Of a DNA stretch of 64,000 bases, positions 15,272 to 29,067 are shown piece by piece. Below the pieces are notes generated by a model. The model had not been told where the DNA came from and searched no databases. It saw nothing but the letters and a program-made list of their open reading frames with translations. Origin of the DNA: Palaemon carinicauda (lineage: Eukaryota > Arthropoda > Malacostraca > Decapoda > Palaemonidae); NCBI RefSeq assembly GCF_036898095.1, contig NC_090745.1, forward strand, positions 78,053,130 to 78,117,129. Reading direction: 5' to 3'. The position numbers were made by a program, and so were the translations under genes. Each line of letters starts with the position of its first letter. Position 1 is the first letter of the stretch.

Positions 15272-16615
15272 CTAGTTTTGGAATCTCCTTTTTGATAATT
15301 TTTCATAACTTACCTTATATCCCTATAAAGAGAGGTTCAATGTTTCCCTCAGTGTTTAGCCCTTCCTTCCTTATTTCCATGTTTTCCTTGTTTCCTCGTA
15401 TATTATCCAGACAGAAGGGATAAATATGTTTTTGAGTACGTTTGCATCTTCTTTGGTAAAAAAAAAAAAATGGATCGTTTTAAAACTTGTCTGTTAAGAA
15501 TGATAAATCTCTCTGTCACCTAAATTCACTTGTGAATAGTGGAGATTACTCTTCTGGGATATAAAAGATTAATGTGTAAGATTATGGAATAAGAATTAAA
15601 AATTCAATATCCGATGTCATAACTGATAATTGTTGATGAAAATTAAAAATTTCTAATGATGAAGGTAAGATAATTATCTGGTAAAAGAAATTCAAGTATT
15701 TTCATGCGTAAAGATCTATCTGAAAGTCATAAAGATTAGAGGAATCAGGAGAGGTGTGCCTCGGGTAAATTTTGGGAAAATGTATATTTTATTTTTGTAT
15801 GCTAGAGATGTTACCTACCCTGAAACACACATAAAAAGGACGCAAGGAGCTCCTGAAATTGGTTTTCCAAGAAATTAAATATTCTAAACGATTAGTTTAT
15901 CTATCAACTAAAGTTTTAACCGGTTTATTAATCAATTGTTCTGTAAAAATGACAAAACCAGTAAAATTTTCCCAATATTTGTTGAAAACAATATTTCATA
16001 TGATAAACATTTGTGTCTGGAGCAGAGTAAATTTTAAAGAACCAAAGCTTATGACATATGTAGGCTAGTTCATTTCAAGTAGGATTGTGGAAAAAACTTT
16101 AGTATGTGAATTGTAAAAGTACATGGGAAGAATTTATCAGTTTTCGTGCAATGATTCAGTTTTTAACGAACATTATTAGCATTATGTATTCTGATTTGCT
16201 TATGATTTGCACGAAAAAATTAAAAAAATAAAATGAATTTACGGGATGGGTATATTAGTTTTTTTTTTTTTCAGGAGGTATCCCATAATAATTCTAAAAC
16301 AAATGCTCCATTCATCTATTTAACAGGAATGTAGAAAAGGATCTCGTTTAACCATCTATTTGTATTACGTGGCTCTGCTTTTTTATCGTGTTTTATGCAA
16401 AAGGGAAGAGATATGATCAAAGAAATAGTTTATGCCAGTGTAAATAACTAAACCTTTTAGAAAGTATTACAAAGATGAATGTTTTTTTTTTCTAATCTTG
16501 AAATTTCAGCAAAAATTAAAAACACGAGATAATGACTACAGTGGAGTATTTTTACATTCAGATATTGAATTCGAATCCGCATTCGTTCTGTTTTCTTCAA
16601 CAGCAGAATTATTAT
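15268..16615. other. Unassigned AT-rich sequence
   Basis: No gene or known repeat recognised. Confidence 0.5.
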
Positions 16616-16617
<2 letters not shown>

Positions 16618-16648
<31 letters not shown>

Positions 16649-16880
16649 TGAAACAGATTAGGTTTACACAGCAAAATACTTCGTCTTTATTCTGTAATAT
16701 GAAGTCAGGTCGGGGCCTACGCCCCCGCCGGCTTAAAACTACGGCCAGTCTATTGGCCAAGGTGGACCTTCCTGCTATTGCCCACTAAAGTTCTTAAACT
16801 CCTTAAATTCATCTCAGCCATATTTATTTCAGATGTACGATATTTTATCTCTGGCCTCACCTCGCTTTATTTACTTAGCG
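16618..16880 (-). pseudogene. Possible retroposed transcript 3' end with poly(A)
   Basis: Read on the minus strand, a GC-richer block (about 16,720-16,800, with GCCGGCGGGGGCGTAGGCC) is followed by an AATAAA signal (16,686-16,691 on the plus strand as TTTATT). About 38 bases later comes a pure run of 30 A (16,618-16,647). This is the layout of a polyadenylated RNA copied back into DNA. The parent transcript is not identified; it could be a gene or a LINE 3' end. The upstream limit is a guess. Confidence 0.45.
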
Positions 16881-17095
16881 TAATGCAATAACCTTTGAAT
16901 ACTGTAATTCATCTCTTCATCCGTGTAAGCTTTATAGACTCACATTAATGTATTTGCTGTTATTTAAGAGAGTTGGACTTCTTTCCTATTCCATGCCAGC
17001 TCTACCTCCCCCTCTTTCGCTCCTATTATCCCTTCCTCTCTCCCCCATGTTCCATCCCTCCCTCTTTTCTCATAGAGGAAAACCACCCATTCCTC

Positions 17096-17100
<5 letters not shown>
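16881..17100. other. Unassigned spacer, pyrimidine-rich at its right end
   Basis: CCT/CTC-rich approach to the following microsatellite; no gene seen. Confidence 0.5.

Positions 17101-17172
<72 letters not shown>
17101..17172. repeat. (CT)n microsatellite
   Basis: About 72 bp of CT. Confidence 0.97.
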
Positions 17173-17174
<2 letters not shown>

Positions 17175-17924
17175 CTTCTGTTGTTATTATCAGCGTGGCT
17201 GTAAGGTTCTAGCTACCAAACTCAATGCATACTTAATCTCAAACCCCTCCCTCCCTCTAAGGACAGCATAACCCTTCTGTATACATGCACAAATAAAAAA
17301 AACCATAATTCTTTTATAAGAATACTTTGTAAAGAATAGTACATATTATATATATATATTTGTGACAATGATATGCATTGAAGACCATAAAGAAAATTAT
17401 TAAGGCCTGTTTGCATGTTACTAATAACCATATAAGTGCAATGCACTCTTGAATAAGTCTCCTTATTTATTCAGTCCGGAGGAATAAAATGTAGGCATGG
17501 TTCTTAGTTTTTCTTGATGAATCAATCGAAAATAATAAACATCACGTTGACATCATGTAACCAGACGGAAGTGGAATAATTTGGTAAAGTAATACATAAA
17601 CAAACAGAGTAACCGTGATACATATAGCATGCTAAGTTTCTCTTATAACCTACGACAAGTTAAGCAGTTCAAACTATCCAAGCGTATATATGACTCTTGT
17701 CCAGCTAAAATCTGCAATTGCCCAGCGGTCATAAATCTAATACAAATACACTCATATCAACCATATGACAATTTCTTAACACTATATTCAATAATTGACC
17801 ATATAAATAGCGTTCCCGAAATGCTGCTATATGATAATCAAGCGCGGGTCGCTAGATACATTCAAATATTTGAAACATGCAGTCATATTTTTTTTATAAC
17901 TGGGGGCTATTTATGAGAGAGGAC

Positions 17925-17963
<39 letters not shown>

Positions 17964-18060
17964 ATACTTACTAGTTGAATCAGGAATTATACATAGTTCA
18001 GTGATAATGTTTCAATTCGGTAAAAGGCCAAGATCCAGAGGTTCATTTGGAAGTGACACA
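17173..18060. other. Unassigned sequence with poly(T)
   Basis: Contains a 30-base T run at about 17,927-17,956 and a 95-codon open frame (17,629-17,916) without motif, which I do not call as a gene. Confidence 0.5.
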
Positions 18061-18063
18061 GCT

Positions 18064-18064
18064 C

Positions 18065-18141
<77 letters not shown>
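18064..18141. repeat. (CA)n-(GA)n microsatellite at a LINE 3' end
   Basis: About 16 bp of CA then about 62 bp of GA. It ends where the minus-strand LINE begins, so in the LINE's orientation it is a (TC)n-(TG)n tail. Confidence 0.93.
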
Positions 18142-18144
<3 letters not shown>

Positions 18145-19879
18145 TTTTGTTTTAATCAATTTATTGCGCCCATGGGCGTCAGACATTTGAGTACATGGTA
18201 ACTAATATTTTTACATCCTGGTAATAATTAAGTTATGCTAAAAGAAAACAAAATAAAGTTTAGACAGACTTTTAAGTGCGTATTAAAGATAATATTGTTC
18301 ATATCTATATATTAAAGGTTATACAAAGGAGTTCACATGGAATACAAAATAAAATTTAGTTTGATTTCGTAGGTAGGTTGTACCTATCTTTAGTTAATAT
18401 TACAAAACAGTCAATTTAATAAAAGGTAATGATTGATCAATATCCACCAAAGTGAGGGTGGTGCAGGAGGATCTCATCGAGCAAATTATAATCTGTCAAT
18501 TTTTTACATATATCAGCCACTGTAAGTCTTATGGGGTAATATGTCACTAACAAGTGGACATTGCAGGCAATAATGTTCCAGAGTGTTGGCGTTGGGTGCG
18601 TCACATAACCGACAGGAGGAGAAGTGAGGAACTCCATCTTGCTCAGCCACATGCCAAACTAGTCGCCAACCCAGCCGAAAACTTGCAAAAACCACGTTAT
18701 TTCGATGAACCATGAGTCCAATGCGGCGATACTTGTGTTGGTGAGGAAGGAAGTGGTTATAATGCTGTATTGATACACTGGTGGCTCTCTCGGCATTGCC
18801 ACAACGATGAGTAAGTGAGCGAGCAGCTTGGTGCACCATTTTTCGGCAGGAGAGATGGTGGGAGCATCAGCCTCTGAAGGATCCAGTTGACAGGTAGCCT
18901 TTGCGAGATGGTCAATGGTGCTGTTAGCCAGAAGAGCCACGTGAGAGGGAATCCATAGGTAGTGCACTACTAGAGAGCTCATGTTGGCCATACCTAGTTG
19001 TCTAAGTATTTGTGTAACCAAAGACCAGTATGCTGGCTTGTGTGATGAAAGGGCTTTGAGTGCTGGTGGTGTGGCGCAGATGACCAAGCCGTTGTTTCTG
19101 GTCCGTGTGATTAATATAACTGCATCTAGAAGTCCATGTAGTTTACGATACGTGGAGCTTGATGACTGGGAGGCGACGGCCTGTCCAGCCCTCTAGTGGG
19201 GCTTCTAAAATGGGAGAAAACAGCGCGTCCAGCACTGCCATCTTGCTGGTGTGAGCCGTCCGTGTAAAGATGATGGGCTATACTGAGGGACGTGGACAGT
19301 CTGTCGATGGTTTCCAATGCACGTTATTGTTGAAGTTGAGGCAAGGCAGTCTTAGAGACTGGAGTATAAGAGATTGCTGGCACAGGAGTCTGCCAAGGTG
19401 AAGACCATGATCCATGTTCTCTGCCACAATGTTGATATCAAGCTCTCAAATGCTTGAACAGAGAGTACTAACTAGTGTACGTATCCCTTGGCGTAGTTGT
19501 GGACGAGGTGCATCTGGATCCAGAGAAGTTCTGATGATGTCTGAATAGTGAAGAGACAGGTGAGAGTAATACAGGCATTTGATACTGAAGTACGTGACAT
19601 TGGAATATATTCTCTCAACAAGTGGAGGGAGACGTAGTTCGAGTTGCATGTTTACAATTCTAGTAAAGGCTGGACAACCTAGGTCCTAGAATGAGTCTCA
19701 AGAGGCCGTAGAATTTATCTGGAGAGTTGACCTAGTGCAGGGGAAAGATAATCTACCACTGAGTGAATGAGAGCAATTTATATGTTTCTGGTAACTGGGA
19801 TAGATACTCCTGCAGAATAATTAGTAAGCCATTTGAGAGGAGTCAGGCGTTGCTGTAACCGGGCCACCAGATCTTCAAC

Positions 19880-19883
<4 letters not shown>
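18142..19883 (-). pseudogene. LINE with RNase H domain (I/Jockey-type), 3' part
   Basis: Reads right to left. The C-terminal part of the reverse transcriptase lies at about 19,880-19,330. RNase H follows, opening with LYTDGSHQQDGS near 19,270 and later VVHYLWIPSHV (about 18,960) and a STIDHLAKA end. A Cys/His knuckle comes next (CRLCDAPNANTLEHYCLQC, near 18,600), then a 3' UTR to 18,142. This order (RT, RNase H, zinc knuckle) fits RNase-H-bearing LINE clades such as I. RNase H would remove the template RNA during reverse transcription. At least four frame changes separate the parts. Endonuclease and catalytic RT motifs are missing, so it is truncated and dead. A (GA)n tract at 19,884 marks where recognisable coding stops. 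Confidence 0.8.

Positions 19884-19938
<55 letters not shown>
19884..19938. repeat. (GA)n microsatellite
   Basis: About 55 bp of GA at the 5' limit of the recognisable LINE coding sequence. Confidence 0.97.
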
Positions 19939-19942
<4 letters not shown>

Positions 19943-20429
19943 GTAACACAGGGCGTATTTGACATTATTATCCCAAAAGTGACCAAAGCTGAATGGCTTT
20001 ACCCCAGGAGTTAATGGCGACTCAATACATTGGAGTCTTAGACAGTGGTGAGTGAATGGAAAGGACTAGAAGTAAATGTGAAGTCTATCATAGTGATAGA
20101 AAAGAACCTTGATTTTTTATTTATCATGCACAAAGATTACTTGGCAATATTAGAGGAAAATGTTAATACACCATTGCTAGCTTATTGATGGGATGGAAAG
20201 AATTAAAGACAAAAACCGAGAACCATATAGGTTGGGAAGATAGGATAGTGAAGACGAGAGCGAGAGGGAGAAAAATGGAGGATTGGGAAAGTGAGCACAA
20301 AAAGAGGGTGTAGGGAGAGAGGGAGATTAAAAATTTAGTATGCTTTTCTTTTGCGATGAGAAAGTTAGCTAGAAATATACAGATAAGGCAGTAATAAATT
20401 CAAAAGTTTAGAAAGGTGGGGCAATATTA
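19939..20429. other. Unassigned spacer
   Basis: May include more LINE sequence just right of the GA tract, but no motif is certain. Confidence 0.4.
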
Positions 20430-20745
20430 TTATTATTATTATTATTATTATTATCACTTGCTAAGCTAAAACCCTAGTTGGAAAAACAGAATGCTATAAG
20501 CCCGAGGGCTCCAACAGGGAAAATAACCCAGTGAGGAAAAGAAATAAGGAAACTACAAGAAAAGTAATCAACTATTAATATAACATATTATTAGAACAGT
20601 AACAGCATTAAAATAAACATTTCATATATAAACTAAAAACTTAAAAAGAAATAAAAACAAGAGGAAGAGAAGATTAAATAGTGTGCCGCCTGAGTGTACC
20701 CTCAAGCTAGAGAACTCTACCCCAAGACATTGAAAGACGAAGAAA
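20430..20745 (-). repeat. Interspersed repeat R1, copy C
   Basis: Reverse orientation. It begins with a (TTA)n run (20,430-20,452), equal to the GATAATAAT tail of the other copies, then GCTAAGCTAAAACCCTAGTT, GGGCTCCAACAGGG, and at the far end CTAGAGAACTCTACCCCAAG. Order and spacing match copies A and B. The AAGCAGCTCTTCT end is missing. Confidence 0.8.
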
Positions 20746-20795
20746 ACATTAGGAAAGGACGGAATTTTAAAAAATTCAGAGAGGAGTGGTAGGAA

Positions 20796-20798
<3 letters not shown>

Positions 20799-20865
<67 letters not shown>
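20799..20865. repeat. (GA)n microsatellite
   Basis: About 67 bp of GA, followed by a purine-rich stretch to about 20,960. Confidence 0.97.
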
Positions 20866-20868
<3 letters not shown>

Positions 20869-21283
20869 AGCTCGATCAGAGGGAGATGGATGGAGGGAAG
20901 GCGCAGAGGGGATAGGGGGAGGGAGGGAGAGCAGGGTGAGAGAGAGGAAGGGGAGCTGGAGTAGAATGTTCAAGAAATAACAGGTCTCTTAAATAACAGC
21001 AAACATATGAAGGGATAAAATACTGTATTCAAAGACTATTGCATCAAGGTAAGTGAATTATTATATAGTTATTTAAAAAAAAAAAAAAGAGAGATGAGGC
21101 AACATAAAACATTATACATCAGAGCATGGAAAGTCTGTGTTTCCAGACAAAATATGGATAAAACGAAGTAATTCTTGTGGGCAATAGGATATCTAAAATG
21201 CATTATGGAATTTTTCATAGATCATTTGTACTAATCGAAAAATACTTTCATTGGGGGTAAAAGATCTGGTAAAACTCACATAC
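20866..21283. other. Unassigned spacer
   Basis: Purine-rich left part, A run at about 21,075; no gene seen. Confidence 0.5.
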
Positions 21284-21284
21284 C

Positions 21285-21356
<72 letters not shown>

Positions 21357-21397
21357 ATGTATATATATATATGCATATATATATGTATATATATAAA
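21284..21397. repeat. (TA)n microsatellite with GTATGTATAT variants
   Basis: TA tract that degrades into TATG variants on its right side. Confidence 0.95.
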
Positions 21398-21456
21398 AGT
21401 ATATGTATATATATGTAAATAAAATATGCACCTCTTGATATCTGCATTCTCTTTAC

Positions 21457-21657
21457 CCCGGGAGCAGAGACCCAAGGGAGAATCAACTTGATAATAATAG
21501 CTTCCGGTCGGTCAGGAAATCGAACCCAGGCCCAAGAAACTGAGGTCCCATTTACTTACCCGAGTGGGACCTCAGTTTCTTGGGACCGGGCTAGATTCCC
21601 TGGCTGACCATAAGCTGTTATCATTAATTTGAGTCCCCTTGGGTATTTGATCCCGAG
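21457..21657. repeat. Foldback of two head-to-head SINE-like units
   Basis: Left arm 21,457-21,550 and right arm 21,565-21,657 are reverse complements with scattered mismatches, around a 14-base loop (21,551-21,564). Paired landmarks are AAGAAACTGAGGTCCCA with TGGGACCTCAGTTTCTT, and GGTCGGTCAGG with CCTGGCTGACC. On the minus strand of the left arm GGGTTCGATTTCC resembles a tRNA T-arm (B box), so each arm may be a tRNA-derived SINE body. TA tracts lie on both sides. Confidence 0.8.
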
Positions 21658-21741
21658 GTAGCGGGAATCCACATATTAGGAGGCCTATGATATATGGCTT
21701 ATATGAGGATATATGAAAAATACGTTTAAAAATGCAAAATT

Positions 21742-21842
<101 letters not shown>

Positions 21843-22061
21843 GGGGGAAGGGGGCTGTAGACCCCCACTTTTTTACCGAAAATTTACTTGTCCATCTTTT
21901 ACTTCAGAAAATAGAAAAGATATTAAATTGCATATATTTATTAACTTATTCTTTATAAGAATTATCATTCAAAAGCAATTTCTCGAATAGAAGATTTTTG
22001 TTGACATGCATTTCCATGTTAGGGTAAGATTTTATTCTTCTTATATGTATATATTTACATA

Positions 22062-22062
22062 T

Positions 22063-22157
<95 letters not shown>
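22062..22157. repeat. (TA)n-(GT)n microsatellite at the cut 3' side of RTE copy A2
   Basis: TA with GTATATATACAT variants ending in GTGTGTGTGTGTAC, where RTE coding sequence begins abruptly. Confidence 0.93.
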
Positions 22158-25025
<2,868 letters not shown>

Positions 25026-25027
25026 AC

Positions 25028-25029
<2 letters not shown>

Positions 25030-25089
<60 letters not shown>
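25030..25089. repeat. (TA)n microsatellite
   Basis: About 60 bp of TA at the 5' limit of RTE copy A2. Confidence 0.97.
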
Positions 25090-25092
<3 letters not shown>

Positions 25093-25680
25093 AGAGGATT
25101 TTACTAATTAAACGGCATTTTGCAAACATTGATTTTTTATGACCATTGTAGTATCATCAAATCTATGAAGTACTTCTCTGTTTGTGAGGTTCTCGTCTTC
25201 ATACCAAAGACAAATAACTTAATTGTCAATCATAATTAGAAATTAGATTAAATATCAGATATAAACGACGTTAAGAAACTTGAAGATAAATTGAACTGAA
25301 AGAAAACGATAGTAAAAACATAAAATGCTTAGAAAACTAATAGCTCTAACTTGATCAATATTGGGAATGAGTTTATAGCAAAGAATCAACATCGTTAGTA
25401 CGATTTTGGTTAAATTCATCAGGTAGGCTTCCCGGTATTTTATGATAGGCATTGTGTACAAATTGTAATTGGTCGCATATAAATCTTCAAAAGAAATATG
25501 ATTTTGTGGTTGATACACTCGCCTGTCAAAACCAGGAAATCGCTTAAAAGGGATATTTTTCGTCAAAAAAATTCTGGGGAAAGGCCTCCAGACCCCCCCC
25601 CCCCATCGTCATTGATTTCTCAAACTTTTAACTCGCCCACCCAAAAAGACGCCCCCACGCCTCATATATAATATATGTAC
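25090..25680. other. Unassigned spacer
   Basis: A 103-codon open frame on the minus strand (25,255-25,566) has no motif I recognise. A run of C lies at 25,593-25,604. Confidence 0.45.
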
Positions 25681-25768
<88 letters not shown>

Positions 25769-25797
25769 TGTGTGTGAGTGTGTGTGTTTGTATAGAA
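25681..25797. repeat. (TA)n-(GT)n microsatellite
   Basis: TA to about 25,767, then TGTGTGTGAGTGTGTG. Confidence 0.96.
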
Positions 25798-26424
25798 AAT
25801 ATTGGAGGACGAAAGCCTCAGACATTTCGTTATTCACGTCTAGATTTAGGTTAATTGTCACGCTGGCCAGCGACATCCCCCACCCCTTTTTAAGAAAAAA
25901 GTTTTATTAATAAACTTGGGGTTTTCAAACAAATAAGTTTGGCTATTAATTTTTGGATTTTCAAGAATAAATGGTTGAATGTTAAATTCGCCATAGTGGT
26001 GGAAAATATTTATTTTGTCAGTTATCTTTATTTTCAGTTTCAATTATTTATTAGTTTATTTTGCTTTTTACAAGTTTTCTTACGACGGTGTTCTTGCTCA
26101 AAAGTCAAAAACTATTTATGATTCATCATTTGAAAGTAAATCTATGATAGTCACGAGCATTAGTGTCAAACCCATTTGAATCACAAATATGTCGAAAAGG
26201 GTCATTGTGAACTTATCGCCTTCAATGGATAAGTGGTTTTAGGTATATTTCATTTTTTGTATTAACTCATACATAACCGTTTTCACAAAAATTCCCCTTA
26301 TGTCTTTATCATCGACTCATATTTCATTTGAAATCATAAACTCTAGTGATAGTATCATAAATAGCCCTCTGTTAAAATTATCTGAATCGTTTATCATGCG
26401 CCATAGACAAGGATAAGTACAACA

Positions 26425-26426
<2 letters not shown>
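25798..26426. other. Unassigned spacer
   Basis: No gene or family recognised. Confidence 0.5.
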
Positions 26427-26690
<264 letters not shown>

Positions 26691-26852
26691 TTAGTGGTGA
26701 GATGAATTATAACTTCATTCATCTTCTGCATATTATTTCCTTTAACTCTGCAGTTGTCGCTTGGAAATATATGAAGGTTATCTTTCATGCAAAGGAGAGA
26801 ACTTTCTTATGAGCATTTCAAATGTATTCTCTTATTTGAACAGATCTTTTCT

Positions 26853-26857
26853 AGATG
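26853..26857. other. Target-site duplication of the BEL/Pao element, left
   Basis: AGATG immediately before the left LTR. The same AGATG follows the right LTR at 46,023-46,027. A 4-6 bp duplication is usual for BEL/Pao. Confidence 0.9.
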
Positions 26858-27303
26858 TGAGCAGACAAAATCCCTTAGGACAAACGACCGTGTTATAACA
26901 AATATTTATTTGCAATACAGAAAAAAATCTGTAGATTCTAAATCATTTTGAGAAATTTACCATTTAGTTTGTTGTCAGTTGATGCTAGTTCACTTGGAGT
27001 AGTAACTAGACTGCTTCGGTCAGCAAACCTAGAAGCATTGGCAGATGTACTCCTGTCCTAAGCTTTCCACTCCACCTAGAGCCAGCCCTAAAAGATAGAT
27101 AAGTCTTTAACCACCCAATTTAAATTGGAAACCAGAATTTGTATAGAATTTGTTTAAATGAAATATGAATATAATTTTTGACTACACTAAAATTTTGTTC
27201 ACAATATATAAAGGCAAATCAACAAATTTAAATTCACCTCCAAAACTAATCTCAATTTAATAATTTCTAAAATTGCAAATCAAAAGCCAACAATTTCAAT
27301 CAT

Positions 27304-27314
27304 TTTGACCTAAT
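27304..27314. other. Target-site duplication of the LINE, left
   Basis: TTTGACCTAAT, repeated at 30,696-30,706. The right LTR has this sequence once, uninterrupted (about 45,103-45,113), which is the empty site. Confidence 0.93.
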
Positions 27315-27341
27315 ACATACATACATATACCAAAGGCATTT

Positions 27342-27357
27342 CCCCCAATTTTGGGGG
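27342..27357 (-). other. 3'-UTR hairpin of the LINE
   Basis: CCCCCAATTTTGGGGG can fold with a 7-bp stem, about 30 bases from the 3' tail. It may mark the RNA for its own reverse transcriptase; that role is inferred. Confidence 0.6.
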
Positions 27358-27571
27358 GTAGCCGACATCAACAAGAAACAAAACAAAAAGGGGACCTCTA
27401 CTCTCTACGTTCCTCCAGCCTAACCAGGGACTCAGCCGAGTTCAGCTGGTACTGCTAGGGTGCCACAGCCCAACCTCCCACATTTCCACCACAGATGAAG
27501 CTTCATACTGCTGAGTCCCCTACTGCTGCTACCTCCGCGGTCATCTAAGGCACTGGAGGAAGCAGCAGGGC

Positions 27572-29067
27572 CTACCGGAACTGCGTCACAATCGCTCGCC
27601 ATTCATTCCTATTTCTAGCACGCTCTCTTGTCTCTCTCACATCTATCCTCCTATCACCCAGAGCTTTCTTCACACCATCCATCCACCCAAACCTTGGCTT
27701 TCCTCTTGTGCTTCTCCCATCAACTCTTGCATTCATCACCTTCTTTAGCAGACAGCCATTTTCCATTCTCTCAACATGGCCAAACCACCTCAACACATTC
27801 ATATCCAATCTAGCCGCTAACTCATTTCTTACACCTGTTCTCACCCTCAACACTTCGTTCCTAACCCTATCTACTCGAGATACACCAGCCATACTCCTCA
27901 GCCACTTCATCTCAAACACATTCAATTTCTGTCTCTCCATCACTTTCATTCCCCACAACTCCGATCCATACATCACAGTTGGTACAATCACTTTCTCATA
28001 TAGAACTCTCTTTACATTCATGCCCAACCCTCTATTTTTTACTACTCCCTTAACTGCCCCCAACACTTTGCAACCTTCATTGACTCTCTGACGTACATCT
28101 GCTTCCACTCCACCATTTGCTGCAACAACAAACCCCAAGTACTTAAACTGATCCACCTCCTCAAGTAACTGTCCATTCAGCATGACATGCAACCTTGCAC
28201 CACCTTCCCTTCTCGTACATCTCATAACCTTACTCTTACCCACATTAACTCTCAACTTCCATCTCTCACACACCCTTCCAAATTCTGTCACTAGTCGGTC
28301 AAGCTTCTCTTCTGTGTCTGCTACCAGTACAGTATCATCCGCAAACAACAACTGATTTACCTCCCATTCATGATCATTCTCGCCTACCAGTTTTAATCCT
28401 CGTCCAAGCACTCGAGCATTCACCTCTCTCCACACTCCATCAACATACAAGTTAAACAACCACGGCGACATCACACATCCCTGTCTCAGCCCCACTCTCA
28501 CCGGAAACCAATCGCTCACTTCATTTCCTATTCTAACACATGCTTTACTACCTTTGTAGAAACTTTTCACTGCTTGCAACAACCTTCCACCAACTCCATA
28601 TAACCTCATCACATTCCACATTGCTTCCCTATCAACTCTATCATATGCTTTCTCCAGATCCATAAACGCAACATACACCTCCTTACCTTTTGCTAAATAT
28701 TTCTCGCATATCTGCCTAAATGTAAAAATCTGATTCATACAACCCCTACCTCTTCTAAAACCACCCTGTACTTCCAAGATTGCATTCTCTGTTTTATCCT
28801 TAATCCTATTAATCAGTACTCTACCATACACTTTTCCAACTATACTCAACAAACTAATACCTCTTGAATTACAACACTCATGCACATCTCCCTTACCCTT
28901 ATATAGTGGTACAATACATGCACAGACCCAATCTACTGGTACCATTGACAACACAAAACACACATTAAACAATCTCACCAACCATTCAAGTACAGTCACA
29001 CCCCCTTCCTTCAACATCTCAGCTTTCACACCATCCATACCAGATGCTTTTCCTACTCTCGTTTCAT
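27572..29067 (-). CDS. LINE reverse transcriptase and C-terminal domain (second half of ORF)
   Basis: About 488 codons open without a stop. RT motifs appear in order: GFRRGRGCMNQIFTFRQI, AFMDLEKAYDRVDR (first catalytic Asp), GLRQGCVMSPWLFNLYVD, then QLLFADDTVLVA (the catalytic Asp pair is intact), GKSKVM, and the thumb region FKYLGFVV. The C-terminal part has VMYGSELWGMK and a basic RWFGHVERM segment. The enzyme copies the LINE RNA at the nicked target. The frame is offset by one base from the upstream endonuclease ORF, which ends with a TGA after overlapping it at about 29,064. The Met at 29,038 is internal to the expected protein, not a true start. Reads as part of a single polyprotein of about 1,000 residues. 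Confidence 0.93.

Noticed and set aside
17629..17916. 95-codon open frame
   Set aside because: No domain, no splice context and no homology recognised; this length is expected by chance in 64 kb.
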